Assembly (NCBI GenBank): GCA_003225215.1
Contig: QIBC01000008.1
Location: 253-53,512, forward strand
DNA from: Acidobacteriota bacterium
GTDB taxonomy: Bacteria > Acidobacteriota > Terriglobia > Terriglobales > Acidobacteriaceae
DNA length: 53,260 bases
Direction of reading: 5' to 3'
Shown here piece by piece: positions 35,809 to 44,813 of the stretch. The position numbers were made by a program, and so were the translations under genes. The notes beneath the pieces are model-generated. The model searched no databases and was not told the DNA's origin. It worked only from the letters and a program-made list of their open reading frames with translations. The first letter of the stretch is position 1. Each line of letters opens with the position of its first letter.

Positions 35809-38262
35809 CTACTCGAACCGCAGCGCCTCTACCGGATCCACGCGCAGGGCGCGGCGCGCGGGGATGGCTGCGGCGGTTAGCGTGATCAAGATGGTGAAGG
35901 TTGCGGCCATGATGTACACCAGCGGATCAGTCGGGCTTACTGCGACCAGCACTGACGAGACAACGCGTGCCAGGGCTGCCGCGATCAATGCGCCGATGAG
36001 TAAGCCGGCAAGTGCGAATCTCATACCCTGCCGGATCACTAGCTGCAGGATGTCCCGTGGTTGCGCGCCCAGCGTTACTCGAATACCGATCTCGCTGGTT
36101 CGCTGTGCCACAGAGTAGGCCATCACGCCGTAGAGACCGATGGTTGCCAGCAGTAGTCCTAGTCCGCTGAGCACGCTGAGAAGACTTGCGGCGATCTTCG
36201 CGCCGAAGAGCGACGCGGAGATGTATTCACTCATGGGCTCGGCGTCGAAGATGGTCAGTCCCGGATCGATGGCTGCTGCTTCACGCCGCACCGCGACAAT
36301 GGCTTCGTTTACCGATCCACTACCAGTCCGCACGTGGAAGGTGAGGCCATATTCCGGCCGGAAGATCTGGCGGATGGGAATGTAGAAATATGGTTGCGGA
36401 CTTTCTGTCACCCGGTGGTACTTGCTGTTCTTCACGACACCGACGATGGTGAACCACTCGCCCCATCCGTGCACTCGGTGGCCGAGGGCGTCGCGGTTGG
36501 CGAGGAAGCGACGCACGAACTCCTGGTTGACGATCATCACTTTCGGAGACGCGGGATCGTCGCGCAAATCGAAGTCGCGGCCTTCGGTGAGCGGAATCTT
36601 CATCGAGTTGAAGAAGCCGGGCGAGACCAGGTCGCGGTAGATCTTCATGTTCTCGCTTGGACCAGGTACGTAACCTTCCACTTCGAGGCCTTCCCAATTC
36701 CCACCGCTGAAGCCTAACGGCACGGAATCGTCATAGCTGACGGCCGTAACTCCAGGCTGCTGCTCCAGCCGCTCACGCAGGCGGCGACAGAAAGCATCGG
36801 TCTGTTGTGCGGTGTAGTTTGCGGTGGAGAAATCAAACTGAGCTAACGCCACTCCATCGGGGGAGAAACCAGGATCCATGGCACGCGCGGTCTGAAAGCT
36901 CTTGAGGAAGAGTCCGGCGCCGACCAGAGCAACTACTGCGAGCGCTACCTCGGAGCTGACCAGCAATCCGCGCAAACGTTGGGAATGAATGCCCAGTGCT
37001 CCGCTGCGTCCGCCCTGCTTGAGCGCTTCGTTCACGTTGGCTCGAGTCGCTTGCACAGCCGGAACCAGGCCGGAGAGGATTGCGACGAGGAATGCCAACG
37101 CGGTGGTGTAGGCGAGTACCTGACCATCGAGAGGCGGCTGGAGCATCGCCGGCCGGGCGACTGCGGGCAGGAGCCAGCGGATCGCGCCCCCTAGTAAGCC
37201 GGCCAGCGCGAGACCGCAGCCCGCGCCGGCCGTGGCCAGCAAGAGCGTCTCGGTTAGAAGCTGTCCCGCCAATCGCAGGGGGGCCGCGCCCAGCGCAAGG
37301 CGGATACTGAATTCCTTCTGCCGTCCGGTAGCTCGCGCCAACAACAGGTTTGCGAGATTAGCGCAGACAATCAGCAGCACCACCCCGCTGACGCCCATGA
37401 GAATCGCGATCGGCGTGAGCAGGACCGATTGTGTCCCAAAATGGGATTGCCACACCGGCAACACCGTGGCGCCGACCCCTTGGTTAGTATCGGCATCGAG
37501 CACGGCCATGCGGTTGGCCAGCGCCTCCGCTTCGTCGCGGGCCTGCTCGATGGTTACGCCCGGCCCCAGTCGCGCGAACAATTGAAAGTTTCGCGTGTTG
37601 CGGTCGCGTAACATCCAGGTGCCGGTGTGGGTGAGCTTGCCGTACATCGTGAGCGGAAGCCATATCTCATAATCAAATCCCGCGCGCGTGCCATGGAAGT
37701 CTGCAGGAGCCACTCCGATAATGGTCAGCACCGAGTCGTTGACGCGCAGGGTGGATCCGATTGCGGAAGGATCTGAGTGGTAATGGTTCTTCCAATAGGT
37801 CTGGCTGATGACTGCAACCGGATGCGCGTTCTGCGTGTCGTCGCGTTCTGCCCCGACAAAAAAGCGTCCGGCTTCGGGCTTTAGACCCAAGGTGTCGAAG
37901 AAGTTGCCGGATACCATCTCACCCCAGACGCGCTCTGTGTTTGGGCCATTGCCGACCGCAAAGACGTTCCCAATCCGCGCCGATACCAGGTTGACTAGCC
38001 GCAAGCGATCGCGAAAATCAGTGAAATCGAGATAAGAAGTTGTTAACGGCTCGCGGTCCGCTGCCATGCTCTCGATCGCTACGATGCGCTCTGGCTGCAC
38101 AGCCCCAGGAATCGGATTCAGAACCAGGGACCGCATCCAACTGAAGACGGTGGTGTTGGCGCCTATTCCGATACCGATCGTCAGGACCGCGATCGTCGTG
38201 AACCCCGGATTTCGCACCAGAGCCCGCAAGCCATAGCGTAGATCGCGCAACAAGTTGGTCAT
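35809..38262 (-). CDS. ADOP: acidobacterial duplicated orphan permease (MacB/FtsX-type ABC permease)
   Basis: The frame opens at 38421, but its first 53 codons are REP sequence; the ATG at 38262 (MTNLLRDLRYGLRALVRNPG) is the standard ADOP start. About 817 residues: an N-terminal MacB periplasmic core after the first helix (GFTTIAVLTIGIGIGAN), a first FtsX triple helix (LLIVCANLANLLLARATGRQKEFSIRLALGA), a duplicate core, and a second FtsX unit ending RALRVDPVEALRFE. No ATPase gene is adjacent, which is why the family is called orphan. Such proteins probably join a shared ATPase for export or mechanotransmission. It sits between REP pairs 2 and 3. Confidence 0.93.
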   Translation of the reverse strand: MTNLLRDLRYGLRALVRNPGFTTIAVLTIGIGIGANTTVFSWMRSLVLNPIPGAVQPERIVAIESMAADREPLTTSYLDFTDFRDRLRLVNLVSARIGNVFAVGNGPNTERVWGEMVSGNFFDTLGLKPEAGRFFVGAERDDTQNAHPVAVISQTYWKNHYHSDPSAIGSTLRVNDSVLTIIGVAPADFHGTRAGFDYEIWLPLTMYGKLTHTGTWMLRDRNTRNFQLFARLGPGVTIEQARDEAEALANRMAVLDADTNQGVGATVLPVWQSHFGTQSVLLTPIAILMGVSGVVLLIVCANLANLLLARATGRQKEFSIRLALGAAPLRLAGQLLTETLLLATAGAGCGLALAGLLGGAIRWLLPAVARPAMLQPPLDGQVLAYTTALAFLVAILSGLVPAVQATRANVNEALKQGGRSGALGIHSQRLRGLLVSSEVALAVVALVGAGLFLKSFQTARAMDPGFSPDGVALAQFDFSTANYTAQQTDAFCRRLRERLEQQPGVTAVSYDDSVPLGFSGGNWEGLEVEGYVPGPSENMKIYRDLVSPGFFNSMKIPLTEGRDFDLRDDPASPKVMIVNQEFVRRFLANRDALGHRVHGWGEWFTIVGVVKNSKYHRVTESPQPYFYIPIRQIFRPEYGLTFHVRTGSGSVNEAIVAVRREAAAIDPGLTIFDAEPMSEYISASLFGAKIAASLLSVLSGLGLLLATIGLYGVMAYSVAQRTSEIGIRVTLGAQPRDILQLVIRQGMRFALAGLLIGALIAAALARVVSSVLVAVSPTDPLVYIMAATFTILITLTAAAIPARRALRVDPVEALRFE

Positions 38263-38379
38263 GGCAACAATGAGAGCGCAAACCGGAGGCCGTTTCAAGT
38301 TATTGAAAACACACTTCGTGTTGTGAAGCGGTCGCGTGCGAGTGTCCGCTCTTGGGAAAAACTGTTCGGGAAGTTCATG

Positions 38380-38518
38380 AGGACCGCCGTGCGCCCTCGC
38401 GCGGGTTTTCGGTGGTATCACGAAGAAGATAGAACATTCAAGAACTCGCTCTCGATAACTTCACGATTTTCGTTTCTAAGGCAAACACCCGCGCGGGGGC
38501 GCGCGGCGGTCCCGTCGG
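38380..38518. repeat. REP pair 3
   Basis: The left copy (38380-38409) carries one change (CCGTGCGCCC) relative to the others; the inverse copy is at about 38483-38518. The first codons of the over-long ADOP frame come from it. Confidence 0.86.
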
Positions 38519-38735
38519 TTTTCTGGTTCACTCATCACCATCTTCCGATTCGTACCAGAGCCACTCGTAGCTTTAGCAGGAAGCGTCCACCACTGATAGG
38601 TTGAGAAGCTGACGAAGAGCGTGGGTATTAGCTGGATGTGCGGCAGCTTCCGCCGGTACCGGTACGGATTTCTTTTGAGCTTCCGGAAGGCCAAGGCCGG
38701 GGAAGGATATCAGAACGAGTCGTCGCGGAATTAGG
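38519..38735 (-). mobile_element. Internally deleted RAYT copy (MITE-like derivative)
   Basis: The sequence matches the 35,080-35,600 RAYT region at both ends but lacks bases corresponding to 35131-35452 (322 bases). The join is CACTCGTA|GCTTTAGC. It keeps the intact N-terminal frame from TTG 38694 (AFRKLKRNPYRYRRKLPH, then STYQWW) and the C-terminal tail but has lost the HUH motif. It cannot encode a transposase, but could be mobilised in trans. REP pairs 3 and 4 flank it. Confidence 0.88.
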
Positions 38736-38739
38736 GTAA

Positions 38740-38876
38740 CGGGACCGTCGCGCGCCCTCGCGCGGGTTTTCGGTGGTATCACGAAAAGTCGGAGAATTCG
38801 TGATTATCAGAGTCCCGGCAACCTGACGATTTTCATTTCTGAGGCGAACACCCGCGCGGGGGCGCGCGGCGGTCCT
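38740..38876. repeat. REP pair 4
   Basis: The left copy (38740-38770; GGGACCGTCGCGCGCC) and the inverse copy (38848-38876) have a more diverged spacer than the other pairs. It closes the REP/RAYT region about 155 bases before era. Confidence 0.86.
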
Positions 38877-38913
38877 TCTATGAGCTGGCTCTTCTTGATC
38901 GGCTTGCTCATGG

Positions 38914-39019
38914 ACCCAGCGGCTACCGCCGCCGGTACTGCCTCCGTCCATCTCGGGTCGTACAATCAAACAGGCCTGTAACTTCACCCGATGACCCGAT
39001 CACCCGATCACCCGATTTT
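38914..39019. repeat. Two dispersed repeats upstream of era
   Basis: An inverted copy of the CAGTACCGGCGGCGG element (38914-38945) is followed by tandem CACCCGAT units (about 38985-39019), the same family as at 12763-12903. They occupy the space where the era promoter would be expected. Confidence 0.8.
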
Positions 39020-39030
39020 TCCCGCTCGCC

Positions 39031-39942
39031 ATGTCTTTTAGATCCGGCTTCGTCTCTATTATCGGTCGTCCCAATGCGGGAAAGTCCACGCTGTTGAACG
39101 CGCTGGTTGGCGAGAAAGTCGCAATCGTTACCCATAAGCCGCAGACTACGCGGCATCGCATTCAGGGCTACGTCAACGTAAAGGGTGGGAAGGGAAGACC
39201 GCCGGGGCAGATCGTTCTGATCGACACTCCCGGAGTTCACAAGCCCGATTCGCCGTTGGGCAGCCGCATGATGCGCGAGGTGAATGCTGCGCTCGAAGAG
39301 CGCGATGCGGTGCTGCTGATCGTCGATGCCACGCAGCCGTTCGGCAGGGGCGATCAGTTTGTTCTCGATTTGCTCGAGAAGGTCACGGCTCCGATGATCC
39401 TGCTTCTGAACAAGATCGATGTAATCGAGAAGCCGAAGCTTTTGGAGATCATCGAGCGCTACTCCAAGCTACGTGATTTTGCCGAGATTATTCCCATTTC
39501 GGCGACCAAACGCAAGGCATTGGACGAGCTGATTGACGCCGTCATCAAGCGACTGCCTGAAGGTCCACGATACTTCGAGAAGGATCAGATCACCGATCAG
39601 CCGGAGCGGGCGCTTGTGGCGGAGATGATTCGCGAGCGCGTGCTGATCGAAACCGGCCAGGAGGTGCCGTACGCCGCCGCCGTGAAGATTGAGCGCTTTG
39701 AAGCAGGAGACAAGCTGACGCGTATCGCCGCAGCGATCTATTGCGAGCGTGAAGGGCAGAAGGCGATTCTGATCGGGAAAGGCGGGGCAATGCTGAAGCG
39801 CATCGGAACCTCAGCGCGCAAGCAGATTGAACGCCTTGTGGGGACGAAGGTATTTCTCGAGCTATTCGTGAAAGTCCGGGAGAACTGGAGAAGTTCCGAG
39901 GCAGCACTGGACGAGCTGGACTGGCGGAATCCGGCTGGGTGA
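39031..39942 (+). CDS. era: GTPase Era
   Basis: Essential GTPase for 16S rRNA maturation and 30S assembly. 303 residues: G1 GRPNAGKST (12-20), switch region VTHKPQTTRHRIQG, G3 DTPGVHKP, G4 NKID and a C-terminal KH domain with the ILIGKGGAMLKRIG loop that binds the 3' end of 16S rRNA. It is the expected last member of the phoH-ybeY-corC-era order, here displaced by about 4 kb of REP/RAYT/ADOP sequence. The ATG at 39031 is preceded by repeats rather than a strong ribosome-binding site. Confidence 0.97.
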   Translation: MSFRSGFVSIIGRPNAGKSTLLNALVGEKVAIVTHKPQTTRHRIQGYVNVKGGKGRPPGQIVLIDTPGVHKPDSPLGSRMMREVNAALEERDAVLLIVDATQPFGRGDQFVLDLLEKVTAPMILLLNKIDVIEKPKLLEIIERYSKLRDFAEIIPISATKRKALDELIDAVIKRLPEGPRYFEKDQITDQPERALVAEMIRERVLIETGQEVPYAAAVKIERFEAGDKLTRIAAAIYCEREGQKAILIGKGGAMLKRIGTSARKQIERLVGTKVFLELFVKVRENWRSSEAALDELDWRNPAG

Positions 39943-40044
39943 GGAGCAGTCGGTTTCTACTGCTCCTGCTTCCTGTTTGCGTTCGGAGGCGCTGCCATAA
40001 GGCTTGTCAGGTGCGTGCCTTGGACAGAGCGGCAACTGCAAACA

Positions 40045-40575
40045 TCAATAAGTAGCCAGTGCCGGAGCTTCCTCGTGCGCTGTGACGCCCTGAGACTTTT
40101 TCTTTGCGTCACTCTCGTCGATCGAGAACTGCGCTTTTGGATCCGGCTGGCGCATGTCGACTTTTCCGTGGAAGAACGCACCGTATTCAATGCTGATTCG
40201 CCCAGCACATACGTTGCCGGTCAAGCTTCCGCCGCTGTGAACTTCCACGCGATCTCTGGCGGTGACATTTCCGTCCAGCGTCCCACGCACAATCACTTCG
40301 CCGGCCTGAACATCGGAGCTGACAACGGCATCGCGCCCGACGTTTATGTGGGAATCACGCAGCGAGATCGGTCCTTCGATCTTGCCTTCGATGTGAATCG
40401 GCTCAGAGCCGCTGACTTCTCCCTTAATGACGAGCGTCTTTCCAATGTACGTGATGCGTTCATCGGAACGTGGACGGCTCACAACTGGGGCGGGGTTTAC
40501 GCTCGGGGAGCTGGTCTTGGGTTCCGGCACTGACGGTTGCGACGGGCTGCCATTCGGACGCGAAGGACTCCACAT
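40045..40575 (-). CDS. Bactofilin (polymer-forming cytoskeletal protein)
   Basis: A 176-residue protein with a Pro/Ser-rich disordered N-terminus (1-38), a bactofilin right-handed beta-helix core (about 42-145; TYIGKTLVIKGEVSGSEPIH and GEVIVRGTLDGNVTARDRVEV with the repeating hydrophobic/Gly pattern) and a polar C-terminal tail. Bactofilins polymerise without nucleotide and scaffold cell-wall enzymes or polar proteins. The M23 peptidase often paired with bactofilins is not adjacent here. Convergent with era. Confidence 0.93.
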   Translation of the reverse strand: MWSPSRPNGSPSQPSVPEPKTSSPSVNPAPVVSRPRSDERITYIGKTLVIKGEVSGSEPIHIEGKIEGPISLRDSHINVGRDAVVSSDVQAGEVIVRGTLDGNVTARDRVEVHSGGSLTGNVCAGRISIEYGAFFHGKVDMRQPDPKAQFSIDESDAKKKSQGVTAHEEAPALATY

Positions 40576-40962
40576 TGGGGGCTTATCCTCTGATTAAAGT
40601 GTTGGTGAAACATGTTTTATCTTGGACTTGGCCGCCTGAATAGGTGCCGTAAGGTCATGGCCGGAGATTTCTTCGGTTGGCCCCCGTGCGGAAACTGCGA
40701 AGGATACGGGATCAAGCAGTCCTTGAAGCCAGCCACTGCGGGCGCCTAGATTTTCATAATGGGCGCAAGCTCGTTGCACTAGCAAACCGTTCTTACGACC
40801 TTGGATCTTCGAATGCCTTCGTCCGCTGTGACCAGAGTTAAGGCTTCCATGCACGGACAATCGGGGATCGCTACGGGTACGAACTGAGTCGCGCTCGCAA
40901 ATCAAGACAGATTACGACACTGTGCTTAGCGCCTCTGCGGCAGCGATCGGGCAGGCGGAGAC
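40576..40962. other. Gene-free interval
   Basis: About 390 bases between the bactofilin gene and the end of the beta-barrel operon, both on the minus strand. The bactofilin promoter should be here. I found no protein-like frame, RNA or clear hairpin terminator. Confidence 0.5.
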
Positions 40963-42321
40963 CTAAAACGTGTATGAAAGGCCAGCCAGTGGTGCCACTT
41001 TGGAACGAAGGCCGCCGTCGTCAAGGCTAAAGATAACGTTACCCGTCAGCAGCAGGTTGCGATAGATGCCGCACTTCGCGCCTACCGAAAGGTTATTCAT
41101 CAGAAACGAGCCTTTGAATGGCTGGATGTCGGGGATGTCGTTGTGCACGGCGCCGGACATGTCGGTGAAGGAAACTGTGCTCAGGCGTTCCCCCCCGAGT
41201 ACCCTTTGCCCGAGAAGATCTGTCGCAAGCGTTATACGCGGTTTTAGTCGGACATCGACGCCGCCGGAATAGAAAAGTTGATTGGGCAAACGCGCAGTGT
41301 GTCCCGTGGAAATGTCTCCAGCCAAAATCGAGTCGCCGTTCCATTCATAGCCGATGTTCACGTGAGGAGAAATGCGGGCGCGGTAGGAAGCAGACAAAAA
41401 CGGCTTAACTCCCCAGGCTCCCGAGCCCAGGAAATTCAGCTCGTCTCCGCTGGGAACGCGCACGTCGACCCCACCCGCAATCGCGAGGCGTTCCCGCGAG
41501 ATCAATGTGCTCTTCACGCGAAACACTACGTCGCCAATTCCTGCCGCGCTGCGGCCACTGAAAAAGGTGTGATCCCTGCTGCCAAATGGATTATTGGCGT
41601 CAAAGAAATGGTATTCGCCGCCAAACGAGGAGCGATCGCTGCAGTTGCCCGCCAACTCGCAGGCGGGAATGCGGACGATGTGGGCGCTCGAGGTCACACC
41701 CATGCGCACATCCAGAATGGGAATTGCTACTGAAACGTCGATCCTATTCGTTAGCCCATAGGTGCCAAAAATTGTGACCTCGTGCAACTTGAGATCAATG
41801 CGATTCGTGGTAGTGATGTAGTCCTTCTCGAATTCGGGGAACTGGCCGTTGATCTGGAATTCAATGTGCTTGAAGTCAGCAGGCAGACGCTTCAAGTCGA
41901 TCCCATCGAGCTTGTCGAAGGAAAAGAATTGGTAATTAGCTCCGAAGTAAATGCGGTGGCGTCCGATGGTTTCGGCTCGCTCACCGAAAATGGGACCGTA
42001 GCTTTCCGTTGAGCGCGTGAAGACTCCCAGAGCTTTGTCGAAGGTAAAGGTAATAGCCGAGGCCGGCGAGGCGAGGGGAAGGATCGAAAGTTCCTGGCTT
42101 AACGCAGAGTTGAGTGGCGTGAAGCTTTGCTGGAAGCTTGCCTGGAAGTGAGCCTGGTGATTTGGGTTGGGCAGGATCAAGCCGGCAGGACCATAAAGCT
42201 GAGGAATTGCGCATATCAACCGGTCAGAGGTCGTACCGGAAGGACAGGCTTGTCCCGCGAAATATGGGTGAACCAGGGACAGCGCCAGCACACACGTCAT
42301 CACGCGAAGCGTGGTTTTCAC
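40963..42321 (-). CDS. Predicted outer-membrane beta-barrel protein
   Basis: 452 residues with a signal peptide (MKTTLRVMTCVLALSLVHPYFAG), then alternating amphipathic strands (HRIYFGANYQFFSFDKL; NRIDVSVAIPILDVRMGV; KPFLSASYRARISPHVNIGYEW; LLLTGNVIFSLDD) and a C-terminal strand ending in phenylalanine (APLAGLSYTF), the signature recognised by the Bam machinery. It resembles the broad transporter-like barrel families but I cannot name one. The GTG start has GGGG seven bases upstream. It begins 20 bases after the stop of the AAA/PEGA gene, so it is the third gene of that operon. Confidence 0.8.
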   Translation of the reverse strand: MKTTLRVMTCVLALSLVHPYFAGQACPSGTTSDRLICAIPQLYGPAGLILPNPNHQAHFQASFQQSFTPLNSALSQELSILPLASPASAITFTFDKALGVFTRSTESYGPIFGERAETIGRHRIYFGANYQFFSFDKLDGIDLKRLPADFKHIEFQINGQFPEFEKDYITTTNRIDLKLHEVTIFGTYGLTNRIDVSVAIPILDVRMGVTSSAHIVRIPACELAGNCSDRSSFGGEYHFFDANNPFGSRDHTFFSGRSAAGIGDVVFRVKSTLISRERLAIAGGVDVRVPSGDELNFLGSGAWGVKPFLSASYRARISPHVNIGYEWNGDSILAGDISTGHTARLPNQLFYSGGVDVRLKPRITLATDLLGQRVLGGERLSTVSFTDMSGAVHNDIPDIQPFKGSFLMNNLSVGAKCGIYRNLLLTGNVIFSLDDGGLRSKVAPLAGLSYTF

Positions 42322-42341
42322 CGTAAGTCCCCTGAATAGGC

Positions 42342-44813
42342 TTACTGCACAGACTCAATTACCCACTGCCCAGCTCGTTTGCCCAACTGAATTGTGACGG
42401 TACCAGCTTCCGACTTCCGAATCCCGCCCTTAAAGATGTACTGAAGGGAGCGCAAGCATGTTACGGTGGCGTGGACTCCGTCGATTTGGGGGTCTGAAAT
42501 CTTTAGATCCATCTGAATGGAATCGGCGTCGCGGAAAGAAGTCTTGATCTTGTTGAGCTCCTGCTTGTGCAGGCCTGGCCAGACGGCAGCGAGTTGGTTC
42601 GCGTCTTTTTGCGCGAACGCCTGGGAGAAGCGCATCAGGGTTGCACGAACGGCCTGCGCATCATCAGAAGGAAGCGACGGGGATACCTGCACGGCAGCCT
42701 GCAGTTTGCCAAGCTCAGCGCGCGCCTCTTCCGCATACGGGCTCTGCGGGTAGGTGCGCAAGAACGCCTGTAGTCCACTGATGTCCTTCCCATTTTGGGC
42801 TGTTCGCCAATCGATCTCTTCCTGTTGCAATCTTGCAGCCAGCGCACGAGCGGCCGCGATGTAATGGCCCTGCGGGTACTTATTCAAAAAACGGTCGAGG
42901 GCAACTAGATCTCTGCTGTTGCGAAGAGCGTTCCACTCGAGTTCTTCTGCACGAGCGCGAGCCTGGTCGGCGAAGCGTCCGCCTGGGTACGCGCGCAAAA
43001 ATGCGTCGAGGGCAGAGACATCGTGGCTGTTCCCCAGCGCCAGCCAGCTCTGTAGCTCGACATCCGGGCGTAACTGGCCATCGAGAACCACTTGCTTGCC
43101 TAGGGAAAACTCCTGATTCATCTGGCGGGGGAGATAGCCTTCCTTCACTAACGCCAGCGCATGTGGGCCTGGGCGGACGTCGGCGGAGAAAGTTCCATCC
43201 GCTTGAATTGTGCCCACGTCGGTGCCATCGATCGATATCTTCGCGCCGGGCACTCCCTGCCGGATCGCGACCGCAGTGCTGAGAACGACTTGCTGCTGCA
43301 GCTTAAAGAGAAGCTGTGTCTCCTTGTTTGCCAGCACCTCCGCCGTTTGAACCACACTCTGGAACTGAGGTTTTTCTACTCTCACACTGTATCGGCCCGG
43401 CTGCAGCACCTGCAGCAGCAGCGTTCCTGCCTGACTCGTGCGCCCATACTCACGATCGTTGATATACACAAGGGCACTGCTTTCGCTGCTCTTGATGAGA
43501 AGCGCTCCCGTTTCGGCACTCACTGCGCTGGGCGGAGTAAACGATGCCCAGAAGACAGGCGGCTCGGGCGCCTTGGCCCGGAAAGGCTCAATTGTTGTAC
43601 GCACCCGGTACACGCTCAAGTAGCCATACACGGCAACTCCCAAAATCAGCGGGACCGCGACCGCCGTGGCCAGTTTCAGTCCGCGCCGATAAGCGGCGCG
43701 CTGGCGCCGGACTTCAGCCCCCGGGAGATTCGCCCGCACCCACTCGCGATCGAAGATGTATTGGTAGACACGATTCCGTACTTCTAAGCTCCCGGATTGG
43801 GAACGAATGATTCCCGAGAGTCGCAATACGGCAATGAGTGGATCGGTTTCGTCGTCCCGGATGCGCTTGCCACTCCAGATCTTCGCGTATAGCGAGAGCA
43901 AGTTGCTGGTGTCGACTTCGCTGCGCAGGATGCGCTCCCGCACGAACGTCAGGTTGTCATCGTGCTGGCGGGCGCTCTGCGATAGAAACAGTTCCTGGCA
44001 AATCCGGTCCACCGCAGCGGAGGTGCCGGCGTGCTCCTGGGCCAGCGTGAGGCAAAGGCGCTGCGTCAAGTAGGGATGCCCGCCGGACCAATGCAGGACG
44101 CGTTTCAGCAGGCGGCGAGCAGTCTCAGGATTGCCGGAAAGCCCTTCGCACAACGGAGTCGCGTCGCGCTCGGTGAAGTCGGTGAGCTGGATGCGGTGGC
44201 CGATGTTGAACGGCGTAGTGCGCGTGTCCCGAATCAGGTCGGAAGGCGTTGCCACTCCCAGCAGGCAAAAGGTGAGGCGATTCAGCTCAGGATCGTGAGT
44301 GCGACGATTGTAGAGTTCACGAATGCCGGCGAAGAACTCATCAGCCGAAAAGGGCAAGCTGCGGACCGCGTCGATCTCGTCGACAAAGATGACGACCTTG
44401 CCAGGACAACGCGGCAGTACGACCTGGCGCAGGGCAGCCATCCATCGGTGCATCGCGCCCAGGTGCTTGTGGTCGTACCAGAATTGTTCAAGCTCGTCTT
44501 CCAGCTCAAGCTGCTGAGCGATGCGTTCCAGCAGGCCGTTGTACCACTGCTCGGAGGTGAGGTTCTGCCCGAGACCGGTGAGGTCGAGCACGGTGACCGA
44601 GAAGCCTTCTTCGCGCAGACGGGCCGCCGTGCGGACCATCAGCGACGACTTGCCCATCTGGCGTGAAGTGAGCACGTAACAGATTTCGCCGCGGTGCAGC
44701 GCCGAATAAAGATCCTCGTCGGCCGCGCGCGCTACGTAACAAGCAGCATCGCGTCGAAGCGTGCCTCCGGCGATAAAGAAGCTGTCGGTCGAAATGGCGG
44801 CGCGTGTGCTCAT
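42342..44813 (-). CDS. AAA/STAND-like ATPase with membrane helix, PEGA-like domains and helical repeats
   Basis: I place the start at ATG 44813, because its ATGA overlaps the TGA of the upstream gene; the frame also opens at 44852. In the 823-residue product, residues 1-360 are an AAA-like (AAA_35-type) ATPase: Walker [10 protein letters not shown] (49-57), Walker [12 protein letters not shown] (140-150), [14 protein letters not shown] and [10 protein letters not shown]. One membrane helix covers about 381-400. Two PEGA-like beta domains follow ([23 protein letters not shown]), then three repeats of the W-x-AL-x-x-S-x-D-x-x-ALDxFLxxYP type, and a C-terminal SnoaL/NTF2-like segment. Its ATPase part is paralogous to that of the upstream protein. 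Predicted inner-membrane signalling partner with its C-terminal half in the periplasm. Confidence 0.83.
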   Translation of the reverse strand: MSTRAAISTDSFFIAGGTLRRDAACYVARAADEDLYSALHRGEICYVLTSRQMGKSSLMVRTAARLREEGFSVTVLDLTGLGQNLTSEQWYNGLLERIAQQLELEDELEQFWYDHKHLGAMHRWMAALRQVVLPRCPGKVVIFVDEIDAVRSLPFSADEFFAGIRELYNRRTHDPELNRLTFCLLGVATPSDLIRDTRTTPFNIGHRIQLTDFTERDATPLCEGLSGNPETARRLLKRVLHWSGGHPYLTQRLCLTLAQEHAGTSAAVDRICQELFLSQSARQHDDNLTFVRERILRSEVDTSNLLSLYAKIWSGKRIRDDETDPLIAVLRLSGIIRSQSGSLEVRNRVYQYIFDREWVRANLPGAEVRRQRAAYRRGLKLATAVAVPLILGVAVYGYLSVYRVRTTIEPFRAKAPEPPVFWASFTPPSAVSAETGALLIKSSESSALVYINDREYGRTSQAGTLLLQVLQPGRYSVRVEKPQFQSVVQTAEVLANKETQLLFKLQQQVVLSTAVAIRQGVPGAKISIDGTDVGTIQADGTFSADVRPGPHALALVKEGYLPRQMNQEFSLGKQVVLDGQLRPDVELQSWLALGNSHDVSALDAFLRAYPGGRFADQARARAEELEWNALRNSRDLVALDRFLNKYPQGHYIAAARALAARLQQEEIDWRTAQNGKDISGLQAFLRTYPQSPYAEEARAELGKLQAAVQVSPSLPSDDAQAVRATLMRFSQAFAQKDANQLAAVWPGLHKQELNKIKTSFRDADSIQMDLKISDPQIDGVHATVTCLRSLQYIFKGGIRKSEAGTVTIQLGKRAGQWVIESVQ

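Noticed and set aside
38263-38421. N-terminal extension of the ADOP permease
   Set aside because: The codons come from a REP pair; the same MIPPKTRARA-like peptide appears at another REP copy.
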